DNA of 33,838 nucleotides, from positions 1 to 33,838 of the forward strand of contig CABXTT010000012.1 of the NCBI GenBank assembly GCA_902515155.1, in the 5' to 3' direction. Numbering within the stretch: position 1 is the first letter of the stretch; each line of letters begins with the position of its first letter. Made by a program: the position numbers and the translations under genes. Source of the DNA: an uncultured SAR86 cluster bacterium. GTDB lineage: Bacteria > Pseudomonadota > Gammaproteobacteria > Magnimaribacterales > D2472. Below, in pieces: positions 10,511 through 18,980 of this stretch. The notes below the pieces were generated by a model. That model saw nothing but the letters and a program-made list of their open reading frames with translations. It searched no databases and had not been told where the DNA came from.

Positions 10511-11512
10511 ATGAAGTATGACATCAGCGCTCTTGGAAATGCACTAGTAGATACACAATACAAAGTTGATCATGATTTTTTAAACAGTTTTGGTCTTGAA
10601 GCAGATGCGATGACTCTTGCTTCATCTGAAGAGCAAGCTCCAATACTAAAGAAATTAATTGAAATAGGATCTGAATCAATGTCAGACTGTGGTGGCTCAG
10701 CCACAAACTCTTTAGTTGCGGCTGCAAATTATGGCTCTAATTGTCATCATGTTTGTCGGGTGGCTGATGATGAAGATGGCAAAAAATATCTTGATAGCCT
10801 CAGATCGGCAGGAGTTAAGCATATAGGTGTAAGTGAAGAGAATACTGATATGCCAACAGGAAAATGTTTAATTTTAGTAACTCCTGATGCAAAAAGAACG
10901 ATGATTAGCATGTTAGGTGTTAGTGCTTTCTTGGGTTCATCTGATATTGATTATGATGTAGTGCAAAACTCTAAGATCTTTTATATTGAAGGTTACATGG
11001 TAACGAGTGATGACAATTTTAATGCGGTGATATCTGTTTTAGAAAATCTCAAAGCAAGTGAAACCTTAAAAGCTCTCTCATTATCTGATGCTGGAATAGT
11101 TCATGGGTTTAAAGAAAAGTTTGATCTAATAGAGTCCTATGGAATAGATATGATATTTTGTAATGACGATGAGGCTATAGCATTTTCTGGAAAGGACAGC
11201 TTTGACGATGCTGTCGAATTCTATAAGTCTAAATCCTACATGACAGCTATAACAAAAGGCTCAGAAGGAAGTGTTGTAATAGAGAACAATAATGTTCATC
11301 TAACAAAAGCAGAGGAAATAATTCCAATTGATACTAATGGAGCAGGTGATATGTTTGCAGGTTCTTTTATGCATGCTTACCTTGAGGGTCATGATATTCA
11401 AACTTGTGCAAAGTTTAGCAACTATGCTTCTTCAAGAGTTGTTGAAACGTTTGGGCCTAGATTGGATGCTAAAGGATATTCAGAAGTTTTAAATAAATTA
11501 AAAAAAAGCTAG
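10511..11512 (+). CDS. PfkB-family sugar/nucleoside kinase (adenosine kinase-like)
   Basis: GGSATNSLVAAANYG, TKGSEGSVVIEN, DTNGAGDMFAGSF (PfkB signature). Confidence 0.9.
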   Translation: MKYDISALGNALVDTQYKVDHDFLNSFGLEADAMTLASSEEQAPILKKLIEIGSESMSDCGGSATNSLVAAANYGSNCHHVCRVADDEDGKKYLDSLRSAGVKHIGVSEENTDMPTGKCLILVTPDAKRTMISMLGVSAFLGSSDIDYDVVQNSKIFYIEGYMVTSDDNFNAVISVLENLKASETLKALSLSDAGIVHGFKEKFDLIESYGIDMIFCNDDEAIAFSGKDSFDDAVEFYKSKSYMTAITKGSEGSVVIENNNVHLTKAEEIIPIDTNGAGDMFAGSFMHAYLEGHDIQTCAKFSNYASSRVVETFGPRLDAKGYSEVLNKLKKS

Positions 11513-11556
11513 CTAATTTGGTCAGTATCTGATACTTTCACAGCCCTAAAAAACAA

Positions 11557-11562
11557 TATAAT
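11557..11562 (+). promoter_or_regulatory. Perfect -10 hexamer TATAAT directly upstream of dksA
   Basis: TATAAT at 11557-11562, 8 nt before ATG 11571; only a weak TTTCAC-like -35. Confidence 0.45.
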
Positions 11563-11570
11563 TCTTTTTA

Positions 11571-12173
11571 ATGGTCGTAAAAAAAACTAAGGCTACAAAA
11601 AAAACAGTAAAAAAAGCTCCAGTAAAAAAAGCTTCAGTTAAAAAAGCACCTGTAAAAAAATCACCTATAAAAAAATCACCTATAAAAAAAGTAACTGCTA
11701 AAAAAGCACCAAAGAAAGTTGTTGTTAAAAAAACTAATAAAGCCCCCTCAACCATAGCTAATAATAAATCCAAAATTGCGCCTTATAAGCCAAAGAAGAA
11801 AGAAAAGTATATGAGTGCTGCAATGAAAAAACATTTCATAGCAGTTCTTCTTTTGTGGAAAGAGCACCTGAAAGATGAAATGAAGAAAACTTTTGATCAT
11901 CTTAAAACTAAAGGTGAAACTTACGCTGATCCCGTCGATAGAGCTTCTCAAGAAGAAGAATTTGCTTTTGAATTAAGAACAAGAGACAGAGAAAGAAAGT
12001 TAATAAGTAAAATTGCTACTTCGATTGAACAAATTAAAAATGATGATTATGGCTGGTGTGAATCGTGTGGAGATGAGATTGGAATTAAAAGACTAGAAGC
12101 CAGGCCAACTGCTACACATTGTATTGACTGTAAAACACTTGACGAGATTAAAGAAAAACAGCTAAATGGCTAA
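11571..12173 (+). CDS. dksA: DksA/TraR-family RNA polymerase-binding factor with Lys-rich histone-H1-like N-terminal extension
   Basis: C-terminal C4 zinc finger WCESCGDEIGIKRLEARPTATHCIDC; coiled-coil region DPVDRASQEEEFAFELRTRDRERKLISKI; N-terminal KKAPVKKASVKKAPVKKSPIKKSPIKK repeats. Confidence 0.93.
   Translation: MVVKKTKATKKTVKKAPVKKASVKKAPVKKSPIKKSPIKKVTAKKAPKKVVVKKTNKAPSTIANNKSKIAPYKPKKKEKYMSAAMKKHFIAVLLLWKEHLKDEMKKTFDHLKTKGETYADPVDRASQEEEFAFELRTRDRERKLISKIATSIEQIKNDDYGWCESCGDEIGIKRLEARPTATHCIDCKTLDEIKEKQLNG
11596..11736 (+). repeat. Degenerate ~15-bp tandem repeat with A6-A8 tracts encoding KK(A/S)P(V/I) pentapeptides
   Basis: tcacctataaaaaaa repeated exactly twice in tandem within the series aaaaaagctccagt / aaaaaagcttcagtt / aaaaaagcacctgt. 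Confidence 0.85.
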
Positions 12174-12196
12174 TATCTTTAATTTTTCGAACTAAT

Positions 12197-13432
12197 TTGA
12201 TAGATAACAAAAAGATAAGCAAATTTGCTATATCTGTTGTAGATGATCTCCAGAAAAATAATTTTCAAGCTTATTTAGTCGGCGGATGTGTCCGAGATGC
12301 ACTTTCGGGTATCGAGCCTAAAGACTTTGATATAGCTACAAATGCAACACCTGAGCAAGTGCGCAAAATATTTAAAGCATCAAGAATTATAGGTAAAAGA
12401 TTTAGATTAGTTCATGTATTTAATAGGTCTGAACTTCTTGAAGTAGCTACATTCAGATCAGGTGATAATGATAAAAATGATCCTGATAATCTCATTACAG
12501 ACTCCTCTGGGAAAATAATCAGAGACAATATTTGGGGAACTCTTGAACAAGATTGTAAAAGAAGAGATTTCACAGTAAATGCTCTCTACTATTGCCCAAT
12601 TTCTAAAAAAATAGAGGATTATAATAATGGACTAAAGCACATCCATAAAAAAATTATTGTTTCTATTGGAGATCCACAAAGAAGATTTGAAGAGGATCCA
12701 GTAAGAAGCCTGAGGGCCATTAGATTTAGTAATAAACTCAATTTTAAAATTGATAACCCTATTAAAGATGCTATATATGACAAAGGCCATCTTCTTTCTA
12801 ATATTTCAAATGCAAGAATGTTTGATGAATTTTGTAAGATTTTTCTCAATGGCATGGGAGAGAAAAACTTTATTAAGTTGTGTTCCTTTAATCTTAATAA
12901 GTACTTAATAATTTCAAGGCCAGAAAAAAATGATTTCTCTAACGACGTCATATTACAAGCCCTTAAAAATACTGACGATCGTGTTAAAAACCAACAATCT
13001 ATTACGCCAGGATTCCTAATGGCAGCATTATTATGGCCAACTTTATTAGAAAAATGTTCAAGGGATGGGGAGATAAATATCAGAAAATTTTTTAGATCTA
13101 TGGACGGAGTTCTTAGAAACCAGCAGAAATTGACTGCAGTACCAAGAAAATTTTCTAGTTATATAAAGGATATATGGATTCTTCAATTAAAACTTCATAG
13201 CAGAATTGGTAGCCAGCCATATAAAACTCTAAGGCATCCTAGATTTAGAGCAGCATATGATTTCTTATTGGTCAGAGAAAGAGCGGCTAATGATAAAAAT
13301 GGTCTTGGCAAATGGTGGACTGATTTTCAAAAGAATGATGACTCCTTGAGAGGATCAATAATAGCTCAAATGAAAGAAAAGAATGATGAAGAATCATCTA
13401 AAAAATTTGGCTTCTATAACGAGTTGAGATAA
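12197..13432 (+). CDS. pcnB: Poly(A) polymerase I (TTG start)
   Basis: AYLVGGCVRDALSGIEPKDFDIATNATPEQVRKIF, RRDFTVNALYY, RFEEDPVRSLRAIRFSNKL; arginine/lysine-rich C-terminus; follows dksA. Confidence 0.95.
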   Translation: MIDNKKISKFAISVVDDLQKNNFQAYLVGGCVRDALSGIEPKDFDIATNATPEQVRKIFKASRIIGKRFRLVHVFNRSELLEVATFRSGDNDKNDPDNLITDSSGKIIRDNIWGTLEQDCKRRDFTVNALYYCPISKKIEDYNNGLKHIHKKIIVSIGDPQRRFEEDPVRSLRAIRFSNKLNFKIDNPIKDAIYDKGHLLSNISNARMFDEFCKIFLNGMGEKNFIKLCSFNLNKYLIISRPEKNDFSNDVILQALKNTDDRVKNQQSITPGFLMAALLWPTLLEKCSRDGEINIRKFFRSMDGVLRNQQKLTAVPRKFSSYIKDIWILQLKLHSRIGSQPYKTLRHPRFRAAYDFLLVRERAANDKNGLGKWWTDFQKNDDSLRGSIIAQMKEKNDEESSKKFGFYNELR

Positions 13433-13451
13433 TCTAGAATAAAAATATAAA
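13424..13451 (+). promoter_or_regulatory. Putative promoter (TTGAGA-N16-TATAAA) of the deoxynucleoside kinase gene
   Basis: -35 13424-13429, -10 13446-13451, ATG 13460. Confidence 0.35.
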
Positions 13452-13459
13452 CTTTAAAA

Positions 13460-14125
13460 ATGAAGCCAGCTATTAAAGAAGTACCTCTTCCTAAATACAT
13501 CGCAATTGAAGGACCTATTGGTGTTGGAAAAACTACTTTAGCAAACAAGATTGCTGAAACTTTTAATTACGATGCTTTTTTAGAGCAGCCTGCAGAAAAT
13601 CCTTTTTTAAAAAACTTTTATAGAAACCCTAGTCAATCTGCCTTAGCCACACAACTATTTTTCTTGTTCCAGAGAATGCAGCAAATTCAGGATTTAAAAC
13701 AAAGAAGTCTTTTTGAAACAGTTCGAGTGGCTGATTTTTTAATTGAAAAAGATAGGCTTTTTGCAGAAGTTACTCTTTCTATGGAAGAAATGGACTTATA
13801 TGACAAAGTCTATGATCACCTTACCCTTGATGCTCCAACTCCAGATCTTGTGATTTACCTTCAAGCGCCAATAGATGTTCTTAAGGATAGAATTACAAAG
13901 AGAGGCAATATTAATGAGCAGTACCTTACTCTTGAGTACTTAGAGAAATTAAACGATGCTTATTCAAGATTTTTTCTAGATTATAACAATGCCCCACTCT
14001 TAATCATTAATGCTGCAGATATTAATTTGGAATCAAATGAAGGTGATTATGAATCATTAATAACAACCATTATGTCGAATCCAAAAGGTAAAAATTTTAT
14101 CAACCCACAGCCCTCAATTATTTAA
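13460..14125 (+). CDS. Deoxynucleoside kinase (dGK/dAK family)
   Basis: P-loop IAIEGPIGVGKTTLA; FFLFQRMQQ; VADFLIEKDRLFA motif; lid-region RITKRG. Confidence 0.92.
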   Translation: MKPAIKEVPLPKYIAIEGPIGVGKTTLANKIAETFNYDAFLEQPAENPFLKNFYRNPSQSALATQLFFLFQRMQQIQDLKQRSLFETVRVADFLIEKDRLFAEVTLSMEEMDLYDKVYDHLTLDAPTPDLVIYLQAPIDVLKDRITKRGNINEQYLTLEYLEKLNDAYSRFFLDYNNAPLLIINAADINLESNEGDYESLITTIMSNPKGKNFINPQPSII

Positions 14126-14138
14126 TTAAGTTTTTTAA

Positions 14139-16067
14139 ATGGTAGATAAGATTTATAAACCCCAAACCGAATCTACTAATATTCACATTAAAAATATTCA
14201 AGAGTACGAAGACTTATACAATCAATCAATTAAAAATCCCTCAGAATTCTTCGGTAAATTAGCAAAAAATGATTTGCATTGGATTAAAGATTTTGAAACT
14301 ACACATAATAATAAATTCTCTGATGCTAAATGGTTTGAAAGTGGCAAAATTAATGTAAGTCAAAATTGTATTGATAGGCATCTTGATGATCATGCAAATA
14401 AAACTGCTTTGATATGGGAGGGAGATGACCCAAATGATTCTAACGAATTATCATTTCAGGAGCTTCATGACGAAGTATGTAAATTTGCAAATGTTTTAAA
14501 GGATTTAGGAATAAAAAAAGGATCAAGGGTTTGTATTTATATGCCAATGATCGTTGAAGCAGCTTTTGCAATGCTTGCTTGTACTAGAATAGGAGCCGTT
14601 CATTCTGTAGTTTTTGGTGGTTTTTCACCAGAATCTCTAAAGGATAGGATTCTTGATGCTGATTGTAAGATAGTCATTACGGCAGATGAAGGGCTGAGAG
14701 GAAGTAAAAAAGTACCCTTAAAAACAAATGTTGATGAGGCGCTCAAAAGCTGTCCAGATGTAACAAATACTTTGGTTGTAAGGAGAACTGGTGGTGAGAT
14801 TTCTTGGGATGACAAAAGAGATGTATGGTATGACGAATTATCAAAAAATGCTGAAACCTCATGTGAACCAGAACCTATGGACTCAGAAGATCCTCTTTTT
14901 ATACTTTACACTTCAGGCTCAACTGGAAAACCAAAAGGAGTGTTGCATACTACAGCAGGTTATTTGTTGGGTGCTCATTTAAGTTTTAAATATCTTTTTG
15001 GTATTAGGTCTGAAGATAAATATTGGTGTACAGCTGATGTTGGTTGGATAACCGGTCATACATATATTTTATATGGCCCTTTATCTAATGGGGCTACAAC
15101 CTTAATGTTTGAAGGAGTACCAACCTATCCTTCTGCATCAAGATGCTGGGAAATATGTGATAAACATCAAATAAACATTTTTTATACTGCCCCAACAGCA
15201 ATAAGAGCACTTATGGCTCAAGGCGATGAGCCTGTTTTAACAACAAAAAGGAATAGTCTAAGAATTCTTGGAACTGTCGGTGAGCCAATAAATCCTGAAG
15301 CATGGGATTGGTATTACAGTGTTGTTGGTCAGTCTAAATGTGAAATTATTGATACTTGGTGGCAAACAGAAACTGGATCAGTTCTTATATCTCCAATTGC
15401 TGGCATTACTCCAACAAAACCAGGCTCTGCTACTCTTCCCTTTTTTGGAGTTAAGCCTGCTCTTTATGATGAGCATGGTAATTCACTTGAAGGTTCTTGC
15501 TCAGGGAACCTAGTCATTGAACAATCATGGCCTAGTCAAATCAGAAGCATCTATGGAGATCATCAAAGAATGATCGATACATATTTTTCTATGTATCCAG
15601 ATATCTATTTCACTGGTGACGGTGCACGAAGGGATGATGATGGTTATTACTGGATAACTGGAAGGGTTGATGATGTCCTTAATGTTTCAGGCCATAGACT
15701 TGGAACAGCTGAAATCGAAAGCGCACTTGTCCTTCATTCAAAAGTCGCTGAAGCAGCCATAGTTGGATTTGATCATCCGATTAAAGGTCAAGCTATATAT
15801 GCATTTGTAACTCTAATGTCTGGTGAAGATTTTAATGACGAACTTAGTAATGAACTAAAGCAATTTGTTTCAAGAGAAATAGGATCAATAGCTAGGCCTG
15901 AACTTATACAAAATGCTCCTGGTCTTCCAAAAACTAGATCTGGAAAAATAATGAGAAGAATTTTAAGAAAAATTGCTGAAGATGATTTAACGAATCTTGG
16001 TGATACAACTACACTTGCTGATCCATCTGTTGTTGATTCTTTAATAGAAAATAAACAAAGCCTATGA
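14139..16067 (+). CDS. acs: Acetyl-CoA synthetase
   Basis: [76 protein letters not shown]. Confidence 0.97.
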   Translation: MVDKIYKPQTESTNIHIKNIQEYEDLYNQSIKNPSEFFGKLAKNDLHWIKDFETTHNNKFSDAKWFESGKINVSQNCIDRHLDDHANKTALIWEGDDPNDSNELSFQELHDEVCKFANVLKDLGIKKGSRVCIYMPMIVEAAFAMLACTRIGAVHSVVFGGFSPESLKDRILDADCKIVITADEGLRGSKKVPLKTNVDEALKSCPDVTNTLVVRRTGGEISWDDKRDVWYDELSKNAETSCEPEPMDSEDPLFILYTSGSTGKPKGVLHTTAGYLLGAHLSFKYLFGIRSEDKYWCTADVGWITGHTYILYGPLSNGATTLMFEGVPTYPSASRCWEICDKHQINIFYTAPTAIRALMAQGDEPVLTTKRNSLRILGTVGEPINPEAWDWYYSVVGQSKCEIIDTWWQTETGSVLISPIAGITPTKPGSATLPFFGVKPALYDEHGNSLEGSCSGNLVIEQSWPSQIRSIYGDHQRMIDTYFSMYPDIYFTGDGARRDDDGYYWITGRVDDVLNVSGHRLGTAEIESALVLHSKVAEAAIVGFDHPIKGQAIYAFVTLMSGEDFNDELSNELKQFVSREIGSIARPELIQNAPGLPKTRSGKIMRRILRKIAEDDLTNLGDTTTLADPSVVDSLIENKQSL

Positions 16068-16450
16068 AAAAACTCTTAGCTATATTTCTTCTATTTATTT
16101 TTGTTGGTTGTTCAGCGTCTCCAAAAAAAATGGAGGAACTATATGCAGACAAAACTTCATATTACTCACCAGCTGAAACAATAAAGTGTATGCAAATGGC
16201 TCCACCCCAAAGACCGACGCCAATAAATAAAAAGGGGGAAACCAGAGAAAGTTATGATCAAAACGATTGTTATGACGACCTACTCTTAAAAGATCAAAGA
16301 GAGCTAGAGTTTTCTTTTGGCAAATCTAAAATAGTCCTTGAAAATAAAAAGGAGGTAGAAAAATTGCCTGATGCTAAAAAAGATTCTATTGATGATATAG
16401 ATATAGATGCCATAGAAGAAAAAGTTATAAAGAAAACAAAAAAAGACTAA
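16064..16450 (+). CDS. Small hypothetical lipoprotein
   Basis: Signal peptide with lipobox FVGC|S; ATGA overlap with acs stop; acidic/Lys-rich C-terminus. Confidence 0.7.
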   Translation: MKKLLAIFLLFIFVGCSASPKKMEELYADKTSYYSPAETIKCMQMAPPQRPTPINKKGETRESYDQNDCYDDLLLKDQRELEFSFGKSKIVLENKKEVEKLPDAKKDSIDDIDIDAIEEKVIKKTKKD

Positions 16451-17244
16451 GTTTTTTTATATGAACCTTTATCTTTTTTAGCCTTTTTCTCGTCAATAAG
16501 TTTTATCAAATGTGCTTCTAAACTAAATTTAGCTATTGGGTGAAGTTGTTCAGAAACATCATCATAGACAAGTTTAGTTAAAGCATCCAAACTAGCCTTG
16601 CCCTCCTCTTCAAGCTTTCGAAGAACTTTGCCTTCTCTGGATAGTCTATGTCTAATAATTGATTGGACAGTTTTTTTAGGCTCATAAATATAGTTACCAT
16701 GTCCAGGTGCAAAATAGTCTATCTCGAAATTTGATAACTTTTCTAGTGAATTAATGTAGCTAGTCATATTGCCATCTGGTGGACCTATGACAACAGTAGA
16801 CCCATCCATGATGTGATCACCTGTTAGAAGACATTTTATATCTCTTATAAGAAAGCATAGATGATTAGATGCATGTCCAGGTGTATGTATAACTTCAATT
16901 GTATATTCTTCAGTTTCTAATATGTCTTTGTCACTAAGAACGATATCTGGAATGAAAGTTTCGTCTTCCCATGTGGATTCACCATCGACCAATCTTCCAT
17001 ACATAGGAATATCAAGTAATTTAGATAGAGGTAATGCAGCAGGTGAGTGATCAGTATGGGTATGGGTTACTAGAATTCTTTTTATTTTTCCATCTGCTGT
17101 ATTAATTATTTCATCTATATGTTCTGAAATATTAGGGCCTGGATCTACTAACGTTACATCTTCTCTACCAATCAAATAAGTATTAGTTCCTCCTCCAGTA
17201 AAAATTCCTGGATTTGGCGCTGTTATTTTGGTTACAAGTTCCAT
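16447..17244 (-). CDS. MBL-fold metallo-hydrolase (LACTB2-like)
   Basis: GGGTNTYLIGREDVTLVDPG; THTHTDHSPAA (HxHxDH); HTPGHASNHLCF; LTGDHIMDGSTVVI. Confidence 0.92.
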   Translation of the reverse strand: MELVTKITAPNPGIFTGGGTNTYLIGREDVTLVDPGPNISEHIDEIINTADGKIKRILVTHTHTDHSPAALPLSKLLDIPMYGRLVDGESTWEDETFIPDIVLSDKDILETEEYTIEVIHTPGHASNHLCFLIRDIKCLLTGDHIMDGSTVVIGPPDGNMTSYINSLEKLSNFEIDYFAPGHGNYIYEPKKTVQSIIRHRLSREGKVLRKLEEEGKASLDALTKLVYDDVSEQLHPIAKFSLEAHLIKLIDEKKAKKDKGSYKKT

Positions 17245-17253
17245 ATAAATACT

Positions 17254-18048
17254 TTAGTGACTGTCATAATCTGTATCACCTGGAAGTAATCCAAACCATT
17301 TGCCGTTTTCTTTAAAAAATTTTGGCAATATAGGTGGAAAATCTTTATTGGTAAGTTTTTTTTGATCTTCTAATAATTTTGATGCTGAAGTATAACCTTC
17401 ACATTGTTGTAGGTTTTTAATTGTGGGCATTATCATCTGAAGTTCTCCTTTGAAAGCTTTTTCTAAAGCAACATTTGGATTAATCCATAGGCTATGTGTT
17501 AGCTCACTTCCATCATGTTCTCCTGTTTGATTCTCAGGCAAGTATGCTATGAAAAATCTGGTATCAAATCTTCTCTCTTCAATTTCTGGTGTTATCCAAT
17601 GTGAAAATGGAGCTAGGTTTGAAGTTGTCAATATCAAGTCTTCTTTTTTAAGAATTTCATACAAATTAATTTCATTTTTAAGAAGCCTTTCCCTGTAATT
17701 TTTATATTTTTCTTTTTCTTGAACATCTAAATCTAAATCGTCACCATTTCTTTTTCTAGCTAATAAAATACCAACTTCTTCAAAGCACTCTCTTATACAT
17801 GCAACCCAGTACGCAAGACCACCAGATTCAAGGCCAAGCTTAAGGGAAGCCTCTTTATCTGTAATGCCTTCACATAAATCAGCAATTTCTTGACTTGAAT
17901 CATCATCATCTATTTTACCGCCAGGGAAAACAAATAGATTTCCAAATGGGGGTCTTTTAGATCTTTTTACTATTAAGACTTCCATACCATCTTGAGAATC
18001 TCTAAGTATTAAAACTGTTGCTGCTGGAGTAAGTTTAAGTTTATTCAT
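17254..18048 (-). CDS. NUDIX hydrolase (NUDT7/NUDT19-like long form)
   Basis: FVFPGGKIDDDD and RECFEEVGILLA Nudix-box elements separated by an insertion. Confidence 0.85.
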   Translation of the reverse strand: MNKLKLTPAATVLILRDSQDGMEVLIVKRSKRPPFGNLFVFPGGKIDDDDSSQEIADLCEGITDKEASLKLGLESGGLAYWVACIRECFEEVGILLARKRNGDDLDLDVQEKEKYKNYRERLLKNEINLYEILKKEDLILTTSNLAPFSHWITPEIEERRFDTRFFIAYLPENQTGEHDGSELTHSLWINPNVALEKAFKGELQMIMPTIKNLQQCEGYTSASKLLEDQKKLTNKDFPPILPKFFKENGKWFGLLPGDTDYDSH

Positions 18049-18080
18049 AAATTCATTTAATTTAGCTTAGAATACTGTCT

Positions 18081-18980
18081 ATGGAAATAACTGACAATCT
18101 TAATCAAGATATTATTGATGCTCCTGAATGGTTTAAAAAGGCTATTTCAGAAAAATCAACAGACGGAAATATTGAAAGTCCTCATGGAAATATTTCCTAT
18201 ACGCGGTGGGATGCGAACGAAAAAAACGATAGTCTCATAATTTTTATTCATGGAACGGGTGCTCATAAGAATTGGTGGGATCCAATTGCTCCTCAGTTTA
18301 AAGATGTTGCTAATGTTATTGCCGTTGATCTTCCTGGAATGGGAAATTCAGCTTTTAGAGATGAATATAGTATTAAAGATTTTGGTAATTGTATTATTTC
18401 TGTTATTGAAAAAGAAAATTCAAAAAGACAATTCAATAAAATTTCTATAATTGGACATTCTCTTGGTGGACAAGTTGCTGCTTATGTAGCTTCTGAAAGA
18501 AAAGAGTTGATACAAGAATTAATAATGATCGATACTTTTATAAGACCGCCTGACTATAATCCGGATGATCATAAAGGAGGTCCTCTTCGTAAAATTAAAT
18601 ATTACGACGATAAACTAACTATTTTGAATAGGTTCAGGCTAATGCCTAGTCAAGAATGTAGTAATGACTGGTTTTTAAGATACATAGCTGAATATTCTAT
18701 AAAGCAAACATCAGAAGGTTGGCGATGGAGATTTGATGATGCAATGTTTAATAGCCTTGAAAGATTGTTTGGATATAAATTTTCTTTCAAATGTCCTGCT
18801 TTATTTATTCATGGAGAAAAGAGCTTGCTTATGTCTGGTAATATTCTTACAAACATAAAGGAGACTTATGCAGATGTTATGGACTTTATTGAAGTTCCTG
18901 ATGCTGCTCACCACGTCCCTTTGGACAAACCGCTAGAGATTGTTGATATAATCAAGGAAAGATTATTTAACGGGGGTTAA
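18081..18980 (+). CDS. Alpha/beta hydrolase
   Basis: FIHGTGAHKNWW oxyanion region, VDLPGMGNS, nucleophile elbow GHSLGG, AAHHVPLDKP catalytic His. Confidence 0.92.
   Translation: MEITDNLNQDIIDAPEWFKKAISEKSTDGNIESPHGNISYTRWDANEKNDSLIIFIHGTGAHKNWWDPIAPQFKDVANVIAVDLPGMGNSAFRDEYSIKDFGNCIISVIEKENSKRQFNKISIIGHSLGGQVAAYVASERKELIQELIMIDTFIRPPDYNPDDHKGGPLRKIKYYDDKLTILNRFRLMPSQECSNDWFLRYIAEYSIKQTSEGWRWRFDDAMFNSLERLFGYKFSFKCPALFIHGEKSLLMSGNILTNIKETYADVMDFIEVPDAAHHVPLDKPLEIVDIIKERLFNGG

Noticed and set aside
9768-10727. Minus-strand ORFs 9768-10076 and 10524-10727
   Set aside because: Antisense to hemL and the PfkB kinase; shadow ORFs.
11596-11736. Regular 15-bp repeats considered as CRISPR or phased A-tract curvature
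   Set aside because: Repeats are contiguous with no spacers and translate in frame; the 15-bp period is not helically phased (about 10.5 bp), so neither CRISPR nor classic intrinsic bend fits.
11546-11773. 75-aa minus-strand ORF rich in Phe/Thr (FFTGAFLTEAFFTGAFFT)
   Set aside because: It is the antisense reading of the Lys-rich dksA repeats; poly-A tracts read as Phe on the other strand. No independent support.
14600-15513. ORFs 14600-14815 (-), 14791-14982 (+), 15319-15513 (+)
   Set aside because: Alternative frames of acs; the acs frame carries all motifs without interruption.
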